In this document: positions 7,116 to 14,807 of the stretch, piece after piece
Numbering within the stretch: the stretch's first letter is position 1
Layout: each line of letters opens with the position of its first letter
NCBI GenBank assembly: GCA_031290715.1
Contig: JAITNA010000236.1
Span: 1-15,171 of the forward strand
DNA from: Eubacteriales Family XIII. Incertae Sedis bacterium
Lineage (GTDB): Bacteria > Bacillota > Clostridia > Peptostreptococcales > Anaerovoracaceae
Reading direction: 5' to 3'
Length of the DNA: 15,171 nt
Position numbers and translations under genes: made by a program
Notes under the pieces: generated by a model
Database searches by the model: none
What the model saw: only the letters and a program-made list of their open reading frames with translations
Told to the model about the DNA's origin: nothing

Positions 7116-8525
7116 TCATCCTTTACTATTAAAAATGACCCGTTTTCTTTCGATCATTTCTTCGATTCGCTCGATATACAGCCCGGTATCCGCCGCGTTG
7201 AATACCCGCTCAATGCGATCCTCCCGCGGGAAATACAGCTTGCTGTTCGCCCCCGCCCCGAGCGCGACCACCGTCTGCCGCTCCTGCATGACCCGCATAT
7301 TGTACACACATTCCAACCCGTCCTTAGCATAACCGATATTTTCCAGATTGTCCACTGTCTGCTTCTGCCGGTAGAGATAGTACGGCAGCAGGCCGCCCGC
7401 CGCCATCCGCTCGTCCGCAAGCCGCAGCATCTTCTCCGCCCTGCCGCCGCCCGAATAACTGTACTCGGGATCGGCCTCCCGCACCCGCGAGCCTTTCTTG
7501 ATCGCCAATGTATGTACCGTAATGTTTTCAGGCCCGAGCCCGGCGACCCCGTCTATCGTGTATTTGAAATCCTCCGTGCCCTCGCCCGGCAAGCCCGCAA
7601 TCACATCCGTATTGATGATGCCGATACCCGCCGCCCGCGCGTTCTCAAAGGCTTCCGTCATATCCGACGCCAAATGGCCGCGCCCGATGGCCGAAAGCGT
7701 CCGCTCCCGCATGCTCTGCGCGTTGATCGAGATCCGCGAAGCGCCCTCCCGCGCCATCACAAGCGCCTTCAAATAGGAGATCGTATCCGGCCGCCCCGCC
7801 TCGACGCAAAACTCCGTACTGCCGTCCGTCCGCAGCGGCAATTCCTCATTCACGCGCGCAAGCAAGTCCTCAAGCATCCCCGTACCGAGCGCGGTCGGCG
7901 TCCCGCCGCCGATATAGACCGATTCGGCCCGCAGGCCCGCATCCCTCATCCCCGCGCCGGCCGCTCCGATCTCAAGGTACAGCGCGTCCAAATAGCGCAG
8001 CATCTCCTTCTCGGTCCCCACCGCCGCCGGAAACGTGCAGTACGCGCAGCGCGTCGGGCAAAACGGAATGCCGATATACAAAGAAACCTCGCCGGCCGCG
8101 GGCGGTGGAAGTACCGCGCGCTGCCGCAAATACGTCCGGCGAAGCAACGAAATCTTCTCCGCGCTCACCAAATAGTCCCGCGCAAGCGCCGTCCCCGCCG
8201 CATCCCGCGCGTTTTCATCCCCCGCGTTTTCATCCGGCCCGCCCGCAGAAACGCCCGCCGCGGCGCCCCCGGAAGCGCCCTCCGAAAGCGACGCGTACAG
8301 CTTCAGCGGCTTCACGCCCGTCAGCACCCCCCACGGAGGCAGGCGCCCCGTTTCGCGCGAAAGCCGGTCATACAGCGCCCGCAGCTTCTCAAGCTTCGCG
8401 GGCGCCCCCTCGGACGCGGGCGCCTGTTCAAAAACAAACTCATACGCCCCGCGCGGCAAAAACATCCGCGCCAGTTCATCATAATCATTCAGATTGTATA
8501 TCCGGCCGATATCGAGCGTAATCAT
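7116..8525 (-). CDS. hemZ: HemZ-family radical SAM protein (coproporphyrinogen dehydrogenase-like)
   Basis: Radical SAM protein of the HemN/HemZ group, annotated as oxygen-independent coproporphyrinogen III dehydrogenase. Members of this branch may instead have other porphyrin or heme-linked roles. The Fe-S cluster motif is CPTRCAYC (Cys156, Cys160, Cys163). It is followed by a GGGTPT segment, the SINAQSM region, DVIAGLPGEG and a C-terminal YYLYRQKQ stretch typical of HemZ. The N-terminal 80 residues contain the PPWGVLTGVKPLKL segment seen in HemZ but not in HemN. Residues about 82-113 form an Ala/Gly-rich low-complexity linker with a tandem DENAG/DENAR repeat. The ATG at 8525 overlaps the preceding MBL stop as ATGA. 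No strong ribosome binding site is seen, so coupling is likely. Confidence 0.92.
   Translation of the reverse strand: MITLDIGRIYNLNDYDELARMFLPRGAYEFVFEQAPASEGAPAKLEKLRALYDRLSRETGRLPPWGVLTGVKPLKLYASLSEGASGGAAAGVSAGGPDENAGDENARDAAGTALARDYLVSAEKISLLRRTYLRQRAVLPPPAAGEVSLYIGIPFCPTRCAYCTFPAAVGTEKEMLRYLDALYLEIGAAGAGMRDAGLRAESVYIGGGTPTALGTGMLEDLLARVNEELPLRTDGSTEFCVEAGRPDTISYLKALVMAREGASRISINAQSMRERTLSAIGRGHLASDMTEAFENARAAGIGIINTDVIAGLPGEGTEDFKYTIDGVAGLGPENITVHTLAIKKGSRVREADPEYSYSGGGRAEKMLRLADERMAAGGLLPYYLYRQKQTVDNLENIGYAKDGLECVYNMRVMQERQTVVALGAGANSKLYFPREDRIERVFNAADTGLYIERIEEMIERKRVIFNSKG
8206..8235. repeat. 15-bp tandem duplication in the hemZ linker
   Basis: Two 15-bp units, differing at one base, encode DENAR and DENAG on the minus strand within the Ala/Gly-rich linker of HemZ. 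The duplication keeps the frame. It looks like local slippage in a disordered linker rather than a functional element. Confidence 0.6.
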
Positions 8526-9184
8526 CCGTGTACGAAAGGGTTTCCCTGTTTCTCGGCGCCGATCGTCGTGCCGCCCATATGCCCCGGCAGCGCCAACGTA
8601 TTCTCCGGCAGCGGATAAAGCTTCGTCCGGATCGACCGCGCCAGCGTTTCAAAGTCCCCGCCGGGCAGGTCCGTCCGGCCCACCGAGCCCTGAAAGAGCG
8701 TATCCCCCGTGAACACCGTCCCGTCAAAAGCGCCGCCCGCCAATTCGGGATCGCGGTCAGCTGCATACAGCGAAATGCCGCCCGGCGTATGCCCCGGCGT
8801 TTCCATGACATGAAAAACGAGCTCCCCGAGCCGCAATTCATCGCCGTCCCGAAGCGGGACATCCGGCTTGATCGACAATTCCTCCCCGAAAATCTCGCGG
8901 GAGAGATTGGCCCTCGCGTCCGCGAGCATCGCGCTTTCCCCCGCGCCCGCCGCAAGCTCCGCGGAGGGGTGAAGCGCCAGAAAATGCGGTACCCCGCCGA
9001 TGTGATCCCCGTGCCCATGCGTCAGCACGATGTATTTCAGTTTCAGCCCGCGGCCCGTCAGCTCCCGTTCAATACGGTCGTCGTACACCGCGGGGTCGAT
9101 GAGCATAGCCGCCTGTGTTTCCTCATTCCAGACCAAATAGCAGTTCGTCCCCACCATCCCCAGTACAAAAGCCAATATCTTCAT
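8522..9184 (-). CDS. MBL-fold metallo-hydrolase, glyoxalase II-like
   Basis: Metallo-beta-lactamase fold hydrolase of 220 residues, close to the YqgX/GloB-like group; the substrate is unknown. All metal ligands of a dinuclear site are present: THGHGDH (His56, His58, Asp60, His61), PGHTPGG (His132), FTGDTLF (Asp161) and LPGH (His202). The C-terminus TTIGAEKQGNPF matches the glyoxalase II-like subgroup common beside rel in Clostridia. It is not a canonical GloB because the C-terminal helical glutathione-binding domain is absent. The ATG at 9184 has a G-rich ribosome binding site formed by the last codons of rel, with a 4-nt gap to the rel stop. Its end overlaps hemZ. Context suggests a housekeeping detoxification or thioester hydrolase role, but this is inference. 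Confidence 0.88.
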   Translation of the reverse strand: MKILAFVLGMVGTNCYLVWNEETQAAMLIDPAVYDDRIERELTGRGLKLKYIVLTHGHGDHIGGVPHFLALHPSAELAAGAGESAMLADARANLSREIFGEELSIKPDVPLRDGDELRLGELVFHVMETPGHTPGGISLYAADRDPELAGGAFDGTVFTGDTLFQGSVGRTDLPGGDFETLARSIRTKLYPLPENTLALPGHMGGTTIGAEKQGNPFVHG

Positions 9185-9188
9185 CGTC

Positions 9189-11369
9189 TTACCCCCTCGC
9201 CCTGTATACTTCCGTCACACTTTCGATCTGACGGAGCGTCCGAAGAATCTTCTTCATCTCCCCAATACTCGAAATCGACAGCGACATCGTGATATTCACG
9301 CTGTTATCGCTGTTTGTTTTCGAGTTGACCCCCGAAATATTGACATCCATCTCCACGCAAGCCCGTGAAATATCGGAAAACAAACCCTTTCGGTCCTCCG
9401 CTTCGATGAAAATATCCACATTGTACGTGCCGAAATCCCGCGACTGATCCCATTCCACCGCGATCAGCCTGTCTTGCTCGGCTTCGGGCAGACTCGTGAT
9501 GTTCGGGCAATCTATTCGATGTACGCTCACGCCGCGCCCCTTTGTAATGAAGCCGACAATCTCGTCGCCGGGCACCGGGGAACAGCATTTGGACAGGCGG
9601 ATCAACATTCCGCTCATCCCCTCGATAATGACCCGCGTTTCATCGCCGTGCCCCCGCCGCTCCTTCTTGGGCTGCGTTTTGTGAAGGATTTCCTCCGTTT
9701 CCGCGGTCACCTTCCGGTCGTATTCCTCCTGATACATCTCGACGAGGCGGCTGATGACCTTGCTCACGATCACCCCGCCGTAGCTGAGCGCCGTATACAG
9801 CTCCCCGACCGTCGCGTAGCTGAGCTGTTTCGCCACCTTCGCAAGCCAGTGCGCCCGAAGGATGTCCTCCGTGTCGTAGCCCTTGCGCTTCGCGGATTTT
9901 TCGAGCAGATCCTTCCCTTTCTCGATGTTCTGCGTCTTGTTTTGCTTCTTCAGCCATTGGCGAATCTTCGACCGCGCCTGGCTGCTCTTCGCGATACTGA
10001 GCCAATCCATGCTCGGGCCCTTGGAATTTTTGGATGTCACAATGTCGATCACTTCGCCGTTTTGCAGCACGTAATCAAGCGGCACCATCTTGCTGTTCAC
10101 GCGGGCGCCGACGCATTTGATCCCGATGTCGCTGTGGATTTTGAATGCGAAATCGAGGGGCGTGGACCCCGCGGGCAATTCCATCACGTCGCCCTTGGGC
10201 GTGAAAACAAAGACCTGATTGGAAAAGAGGTCCGTCCGCATCGTTTCCATGAACTCCCGCGGATCGTTCATATCCTGATTCCATTCGAGCGTCTGACGAA
10301 TCCACGCGAGCTTGACCTCCTCCTGATCCCCCCCCGCGCCTTCCTTGTATTTCCAATGCGCCGCGATGCCGTATTCCGCGACGCGGTGCATGGCCCGCGT
10401 GCGAATCTGCACCTCGAACGGCTGCCCGTCGTCCCCGATGAGCGTCGTGTGCAGCGACTGATACATATTGGGTTTCGGCATCGCGATATAGTCCTTGAAA
10501 CGCCCCGGCATCGGGCGCCACAAAGTATGCACCATGCCGAGAATGGCGTAGCAATCCCGGACCGTGTCCACAATGACGCGAATCGCCATCAGATCGAAAA
10601 TTTCATCGATGGTCTTGTTCTGTTCGTTCATCTTGGTGTAAATGCTGTAGAAATGCTTCGGCCGCCCCTTGATCTCATAGTCGATCTTGTATTCGTCGAT
10701 CGTCTTCCCGATCCGCTCCATGGTCCGGCTCACATTTTCCTCGCGCTCGATCTTGCGCTGTTTGAGCGTTTCCTTCAGCAGCCCGTAAGCCTTCGGGTCC
10801 AAATACTGGAGCGCGATGTCCTCAAGCTCCGATTTGATGGTATAGATACCGAGCCGACTGGCCAAGGGCGCGTAAATCTCCAAGGTTTCGCGGCATTTGT
10901 CTTGGATTTGATCCTCGTTCATATAGTTGATCGTGCGGAGATTGTGCAATCTGTCCGCCAATTTAATAATAAGGACGCGAATGTCCTTCGAGATGGCGAG
11001 GAACATCTTCCGCAGGTTTTCCGCCTGCCGTTCCTCCTTGCTTTCGTAGACAAGACTGCCCAATTTTGTGACGCCGTTGACCAAAAAAGCGACCTCATGC
11101 CCGAAGTCCTTTTGCAAATCCTCAATGCTGTACGGCGTATCCTCTACGGCGTCATGAAGCAGCCCCGCGACAATGGTCCGTTCGTCCATGCCAAGGTCTG
11201 TCAGTATTTTCGCGACTTCAACGGGGTGGATCAGGTAAGGCTCGCCGGACTTGCGCAATTGCCCCTCATGCATCTGCTCGGCCTTTTTATACGCGCTCTC
11301 GATCAATCCGATATCAATGTTTGGATTGATATCGAGCAGCTCGCTTAAAAAAACCTCAAGCCTATCCAT
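9189..11369 (-). CDS. rel: bifunctional (p)ppGpp synthetase/hydrolase Rel
   Basis: Long RelA/SpoT homologue of 726 residues, controlling the stringent response by making and degrading (p)ppGpp. The hydrolase HD domain keeps His48, His72-Asp73 and Asp139 (KLADRLHNLRT), so hydrolysis should work. The synthetase domain has GRPKHFYSIYTKM (235-247), Asp259 and Glu319 (EVQIRT), plus RFKDYIAMPKPNMYQSLHTT. A TGS domain (about 388-450), a zinc-finger region with CC...C (KCCSPVPGD to DCPN) and a C-terminal ACT domain follow. The size and domain set are standard for Firmicutes Rel. The ATG at 11369 has GAGG 4 nt upstream. In related genomes dtd commonly follows rel; here the MBL gene follows directly. 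Confidence 0.97.
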   Translation of the reverse strand: MDRLEVFLSELLDINPNIDIGLIESAYKKAEQMHEGQLRKSGEPYLIHPVEVAKILTDLGMDERTIVAGLLHDAVEDTPYSIEDLQKDFGHEVAFLVNGVTKLGSLVYESKEERQAENLRKMFLAISKDIRVLIIKLADRLHNLRTINYMNEDQIQDKCRETLEIYAPLASRLGIYTIKSELEDIALQYLDPKAYGLLKETLKQRKIEREENVSRTMERIGKTIDEYKIDYEIKGRPKHFYSIYTKMNEQNKTIDEIFDLMAIRVIVDTVRDCYAILGMVHTLWRPMPGRFKDYIAMPKPNMYQSLHTTLIGDDGQPFEVQIRTRAMHRVAEYGIAAHWKYKEGAGGDQEEVKLAWIRQTLEWNQDMNDPREFMETMRTDLFSNQVFVFTPKGDVMELPAGSTPLDFAFKIHSDIGIKCVGARVNSKMVPLDYVLQNGEVIDIVTSKNSKGPSMDWLSIAKSSQARSKIRQWLKKQNKTQNIEKGKDLLEKSAKRKGYDTEDILRAHWLAKVAKQLSYATVGELYTALSYGGVIVSKVISRLVEMYQEEYDRKVTAETEEILHKTQPKKERRGHGDETRVIIEGMSGMLIRLSKCCSPVPGDEIVGFITKGRGVSVHRIDCPNITSLPEAEQDRLIAVEWDQSRDFGTYNVDIFIEAEDRKGLFSDISRACVEMDVNISGVNSKTNSDNSVNITMSLSISSIGEMKKILRTLRQIESVTEVYRARG

Positions 11370-11411
11370 CTACCCTCTTTCCGAATGCGGCGATTCCCGA
11401 TTGCCCTGATT

Positions 11412-11435
11412 GCGCCGGAACCGGTGTCCCGGCGC
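11412..11435. other. hairpin between secDF and rel
   Basis: A 7-bp perfect GC stem (11412-11418 with 11429-11435) closes a 10-nt loop that itself contains ACCGGT. It lies in the 73-nt gap after secDF and before rel. No U-run follows on the minus strand, so it is at best a weak terminator, pause or processing site. No promoter for rel is recognisable in the gap. Confidence 0.45.
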
Positions 11436-11442
11436 GCACCGC

Positions 11443-13821
11443 CTATACGACCGCGCCGTTGTCCTTTCTGCGCTTGCTCTTGCTTTTCTTTGAAGTCCCT
11501 TTCGCGCCGCCGGCGTTCCGGCCCGCGGGTTTTCCCGCTCCGTCCGCGTCGGCGCCGGCCGTGCCGCCTTCGTCAAGCGCTGTTTCCGGGGCGCGCGCTT
11601 CGGCACCCAATGCTTTCGTGCCGGCCGCCGCGCCTTTGTAGCGCCCCGTGCCTCCGCGCCAAGATCCCTTTGCAAACTCGTAATAGAGTGGGCTTGCGAT
11701 GAAGATCGAGGAACAGGCGCCCGCCGCGATCCCGATGATGAGCGGAACCGCAAACTGCCGGATCGTTTCCCCGCCGATGAACACGAGCGGCAGGATCGCA
11801 AGGATCGTCGTCAGCGACGTCATCAAACTTCGCACAAGGGTTTGATTGACGCCCGTATCGATGATTTCCGCCAAGGGTTGGCGTTTCATCAAGCCGAGGT
11901 TTTCGCGAATGCGGTCGAAGATCACGATCGTATCGTTGATCGAGTAGCCGACGACCGTCAGGATGGCCGCGATGAAAGGATTGTTGACCGTCATATGGAA
12001 CAGCCCGTACATCGCGATGGTGATCGCGACGTCGTGGAAGGTCGTAATGATGGCAGCAACCCCGAAGCGGAAGCGGAAGCGGATCACGATATAGATCAGC
12101 ATGAAGAGCGCGGCGAACAAGACCGCCTTGATCGCGTTGGTCGTGAGCATCTTGCCGATGGACGGCCCGAATTGCTCAAAGGTCTGAAGCGCGTCGTCCC
12201 CGATGCCGAAGTCCGCCTTGAAATCCTCCATGATCGAGGCGCGGTCGTCGCTCGTGAGAGCCTGCGTCGTCTTGATGATCACGCCCTCGTTTTGATCGCC
12301 GAAGTGTACGATGTCAGCGCCCGTGATGTCGTTCTTGTCAAGCGTATTGCGCACATCATCCACCGCAACCTCTTTGCCGAGGTCAAGCTGCAGCATGGTG
12401 CCGCCCGTGAAATCGATGCCCAAATTGAAGCCGCGAACCCCGCCGACGGCGAAGCCGACCACGAGAATCACAATCGTTACGATATAGTAGATCCTGCGGT
12501 TCTTCACAAAGCTGAATCTGCGCTTGAGCAGCGTACCCTGTACGCCGCCGCCCTCGCGAACGCCAAGCAGGCCTTTCCGGACCAAGAACGCGCTTTCGGA
12601 GAAAGCCCGCACAAAGAGGTTCGTGATCAGAAGCGCCGTGAACAGGCTGAGCAGAATACCGATGATGAGCGTGAGCGCGAAGCCCCGGACCGGGCCCGTA
12701 CCCATTTGATAGAGGACAATGCCCGCGATGAGCGTCGTGACTTGTGAATCGAGGATGGTGCCGATCGCCTTTCGGAAGCCCGTGCGCGTCGCGACGCGCA
12801 GCGTTTTCCCGGCGGCGACCTCCTCCTTGACGCGCGCGAAGATGATCACGTTGGCGTCCACGGCCATCCCGATAGACAGGATCACGCCCGCGATACCGGG
12901 CAGCGTGAGCACGCCGCCGAGCAGGACGATCACCCACGGGATGAGCGGGATGTAGAGCAAGAGCGCCAGATTCGCGCCGATCCCCATGAAGCGGTACATG
13001 ACGATCATGAGAATGAGGATCAGGATCACGCCGATGATGCCGCCGATCAAACTGTTCGTCAGCGCGCCCATGCCGAGCGTCGCGCCGATGGCGGAACTTT
13101 CGACCTCCGAGAGCTCCACGGGGAGCGCGCCGCCGCGGATCAGCGTAGACAGCTCGATGGCCGAATCCTGCGTGAATCCGCTTGGCCGCGTGATCACCGC
13201 GCTGCCGCCCGAGATTGCCGAGTCGGCGCTGGGCGCGGAAAGAATGGCGCCGTCCAAGACGATCGCGATCTGATCGCCGCTTGTAACGCCTTCCATATAC
13301 GGCCCCAGTACCGTCCCCGAGGACGCCGCCAACGTCGCCTGATAGAACGCTTCCGCGCCTTCGCTGTTGAACTCGAGTGTCACCTCATAGCCGCCGTGCG
13401 TCTGATCCTGCTGCACTCTGCTGTCCGAAACCTGACTGCCGTCAAGGATCAGCTTTCCGTTCGCGTCCAAAAATTGCAGCTGCGCGGTCTGCCCGATCAT
13501 GCGAATGGCCGCCTCGGGGTCTTCCGCCCCCGGCAGCTCCACGCGGATGCGATTTTCACCCTCGACTGTGGCGATAGGCTCCGACAGCCCCATCTCGTTG
13601 ACCCTTTGCTCGATGATCGCCTTCGTTTGTTCCATGAGATCGCTGAGCTGCGAACCCGTTTTGTCGGTCTGTGCTTCCATGACGACGTAGACGCCGCCCG
13701 AGATGTCCAGACCCAGTTTGATTTTGTCCTGAATCGGGCCGACCGGACCGATCCCGATCACCGTCAAAAACCAAACAAACGCGATGATGACTACTGTTAT
13801 GACTGCCGCTATCTTTTTCAT
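11443..13821 (-). CDS. secDF: fused protein translocase subunit SecDF
   Basis: Membrane protein that helps the Sec translocon pull proteins across using the proton gradient. It is a single 792-residue chain, as in many Firmicutes. The SecD half has TM1 (about 5-25), LGLDISGG (37-43), a short extracytoplasmic P1 region to about 248, five membrane segments and GMAVDANVIIFARVKEE with Asp322 on the proton path. The SecF half starts at a membrane segment at about 445, has LGIDFTGGT (467-474) and YSINDTIVIFDRIREN with Asp630, and ends its last TM near 712. After residue 718 comes a tail of about 74 residues, Ala/Gly-rich and then strongly basic (Lys/Arg at 7 of 9 positions 778-786). The ATG at 13821 has only a weak AGG nearby. 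It follows yajC, the usual partner. Confidence 0.97.
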   Translation of the reverse strand: MKKIAAVITVVIIAFVWFLTVIGIGPVGPIQDKIKLGLDISGGVYVVMEAQTDKTGSQLSDLMEQTKAIIEQRVNEMGLSEPIATVEGENRIRVELPGAEDPEAAIRMIGQTAQLQFLDANGKLILDGSQVSDSRVQQDQTHGGYEVTLEFNSEGAEAFYQATLAASSGTVLGPYMEGVTSGDQIAIVLDGAILSAPSADSAISGGSAVITRPSGFTQDSAIELSTLIRGGALPVELSEVESSAIGATLGMGALTNSLIGGIIGVILILILMIVMYRFMGIGANLALLLYIPLIPWVIVLLGGVLTLPGIAGVILSIGMAVDANVIIFARVKEEVAAGKTLRVATRTGFRKAIGTILDSQVTTLIAGIVLYQMGTGPVRGFALTLIIGILLSLFTALLITNLFVRAFSESAFLVRKGLLGVREGGGVQGTLLKRRFSFVKNRRIYYIVTIVILVVGFAVGGVRGFNLGIDFTGGTMLQLDLGKEVAVDDVRNTLDKNDITGADIVHFGDQNEGVIIKTTQALTSDDRASIMEDFKADFGIGDDALQTFEQFGPSIGKMLTTNAIKAVLFAALFMLIYIVIRFRFRFGVAAIITTFHDVAITIAMYGLFHMTVNNPFIAAILTVVGYSINDTIVIFDRIRENLGLMKRQPLAEIIDTGVNQTLVRSLMTSLTTILAILPLVFIGGETIRQFAVPLIIGIAAGACSSIFIASPLYYEFAKGSWRGGTGRYKGAAAGTKALGAEARAPETALDEGGTAGADADGAGKPAGRNAGGAKGTSKKSKSKRRKDNGAVV

Positions 13822-13843
13822 TTACCTGTTCCCACAATACCTG

Positions 13844-13933
13844 TTAGTGATTGAACCTACTATCCTTGCCGACCGCTTCGGCCGCTTGGAGTTTTGTTTC
13901 AATTTTTTCTTCAACGAGATCAAAGTCAATCAT
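13844..13933 (-). CDS. possible 29-residue small protein between yajC and secDF
   Basis: A short frame with ATG at 13933 overlaps the last codons of yajC by 8 nt and ends in TAA 22 nt before the secDF ATG. Its codons resemble the neighbours (GCG, GTC, GGC, AAG, CTC). The peptide is acidic and helix-prone, containing FDLVEEKIETKLQAAEAV with hydrophobic residues spaced as in an amphipathic helix. It has no cysteine, so it is not the SCIFF peptide often found near secD in Clostridia. There is no clear ribosome binding site; coupling to yajC termination is possible. It could equally be non-coding intergenic sequence or a remnant of a longer YajC tail in another frame. Confidence 0.3.
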   Translation of the reverse strand: MIDFDLVEEKIETKLQAAEAVGKDSRFNH

Positions 13934-14405
13934 TGTCGTCCGCTTCAAGTTCGATGTCGTCGTCGATATCGGCGGCATCCTCCGGCTCCTCGTCGCTCTC
14001 CGTCTTGGCCGGCGCTTTCGTCAGCTTCTTCGGCTTCGGCTTGCTCGCCGCGGCCTGTTCCTCAAGCTCCTCTTCCCGTTCCTTGGCGCTCTTGCGCGCG
14101 GCCGGGCGCTCCGCCGCGGCTTCGTCAACCTTGGAAATGCCCCAGCGCATAATCTCAAGCTTGGTTTTGTCTGTGCCGACCGCGATGGTGACGACATCGT
14201 CGCGGATTTTCACGACACGGCCCTTGAAGCCCCCGATCGTCGTAACATAGTCGCCGGCCTTGATTGTGTTGCGCATCTCGTTAACCTGTTTGGTCTTTTT
14301 CTGCTGCGGACGGATCAAAAGCAGATACATGACTGCAATGATTGCAATCAACGGCAAGAAAGTCATAAGGCTGTTACTGCTGCCGGTACTCGATAAAACG
14401 ATCAT
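13926..14405 (-). CDS. yajC: preprotein translocase subunit YajC
   Basis: Small single-span membrane protein that joins SecDF in the Sec holotranslocon. It has 159 residues, longer than the usual 85-110 of the family. One TM helix lies at about 13-31, followed by the conserved RPQQKK motif (32-37) and the cytoplasmic domain with KAGDYVTTIGGFKGRV (49-64). The extra length is a tail from about residue 95: mixed charged residues, then a Lys/Pro stretch, then a very acidic end with 15 Asp/Glu and no Lys/Arg in residues 136-159. The ATG at 14405 has a strong GAAGGAG 8 nt upstream. It is the first gene after the 14475-14503 promoter and probably leads the whole minus-strand transcript. Confidence 0.95.
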   Translation of the reverse strand: MIVLSSTGSSNSLMTFLPLIAIIAVMYLLLIRPQQKKTKQVNEMRNTIKAGDYVTTIGGFKGRVVKIRDDVVTIAVGTDKTKLEIMRWGISKVDEAAAERPAARKSAKEREEELEEQAAASKPKPKKLTKAPAKTESDEEPEDAADIDDDIELEADDND

Positions 14406-14474
14406 TGATTACTCTCCTTCAATACTGTTCGTGAATGCGTGAAAGCCGAAGCCTCCCGCGAAATATACTCGAAT

Positions 14475-14503
14475 ATTATACATGAATACGGAAGGCTTTA
14501 CAA
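14475..14503 (-). promoter_or_regulatory. sigma-A type promoter for the yajC-secDF block
   Basis: On the minus strand, a -35 TTGTAA (14498-14503) and a perfect -10 TATAAT (14475-14480) are separated by exactly 17 nt. Transcription would start near 14468, giving a leader of about 60 nt before the yajC ATG. It is the best minus-strand promoter seen in the window. Confidence 0.8.
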
Positions 14504-14521
14504 AACATTTCTCCCGATCCC

Positions 14522-14541
14522 GTAATTTTTTGTAATTTTTT
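14522..14541 (+). promoter_or_regulatory. A/T-rich UP-like tract upstream of the tRNA promoter
   Basis: Two direct copies of GTAATTTTTT (14522-14531 and 14532-14541) sit just upstream of the -35 box of the tRNA promoter, where UP elements contact the RNA polymerase alpha subunit. Strong stable-RNA promoters often carry such tracts; the role here is inferred from position and composition. Confidence 0.5.
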
Positions 14542-14543
14542 TC

Positions 14544-14572
14544 TTGCGCCGCGAAACGCACTATGCTACTAT
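14544..14572 (+). promoter_or_regulatory. promoter of the tRNA-Leu pair
   Basis: A -35 TTGCGC (14544-14549) and a -10 TACTAT (14567-14572) are separated by 17 nt, and the first tRNA base lies 13 nt after the -10 box. It is divergent from the yajC promoter, with about 40 nt between the two -35 boxes. Confidence 0.75.
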
Positions 14573-14584
14573 TAACTTTGCTGT

Positions 14585-14671
14585 GCCGGCGTGGCGGAAC
14601 TGGCAGACGCGCCGGACTCAAAATCCGGTGATGGCGACATCGTATCGGTTCGACCCCGATCGCCGGTACCA
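14585..14671 (+). tRNA. tRNA-Leu (anticodon CAA)
   Basis: 87-nt class II tRNA with encoded CCA. The acceptor stem GCCGGCG pairs with CGCCGGT, with a G-U at the first pair. The D arm GTGGCGGAACTGGCAGACGC is typical of tRNA-Leu. The anticodon stem CCGGA/TCCGG closes a loop with CAA at 14619-14621, which reads UUG. The long variable arm (GATG-GCGA-CATC) and the T arm ATCGG-TTCGACC-CCGAT are complete. It lies just downstream of a strong promoter. Confidence 0.97.
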
Positions 14672-14703
14672 ATTGCGTATGACGAGCCAATATCATACGC
14701 AAT
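14672..14703 (+). other. perfect hairpin spacer between the two tRNA-Leu genes
   Basis: Immediately after the CCA of the first tRNA, an 11-bp perfect inverted repeat (14672-14682 with 14693-14703) encloses a 10-nt loop. No T-run follows, so it is more likely a processing signal for the tandem precursor than a terminator. Confidence 0.7.
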
Positions 14704-14722
14704 CGCACAGCAAACTGAATAT

Positions 14723-14807
14723 GCGGTCGTGGCGGAATTGGCAGACGCGCACGGTTGAGGGCCGTGTGCCGCAAGGCGTGTGGGTTCAAGTCCCACCGAC
14801 CGCACCA
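14723..14807 (+). tRNA. tRNA-Leu (anticodon GAG)
   Basis: 85-nt class II tRNA with encoded CCA. The acceptor stem GCGGTCG/CGACCGC is perfect. The D arm matches the first tRNA-Leu. The anticodon stem CACGG/CCGTG holds GAG at 14757-14759, which reads CUC and CUU. The variable arm is GCC-GCAA-GGC and the T arm GTGGG-TTCAAGT-CCCAC. It is probably co-transcribed with the first tRNA. A T-rich stretch (14819-14834) follows, without a convincing hairpin. Confidence 0.97.

Noticed and set aside
9474..11348. 624-codon plus-strand frame opposite rel
   Set aside because: Mirror of the well-conserved rel gene; the product is rich in His/Arg/Asp without domains.
13844..13933. SCIFF (six-cysteine) peptide gene next to secDF
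   Set aside because: The small frame encodes no cysteine, and no partner radical SAM maturase follows; HemZ is a different family.
14522..14541. T-runs as an intrinsic terminator on the plus strand
   Set aside because: No stem precedes them and no gene ends upstream on that strand; a promoter UP-like role fits better.
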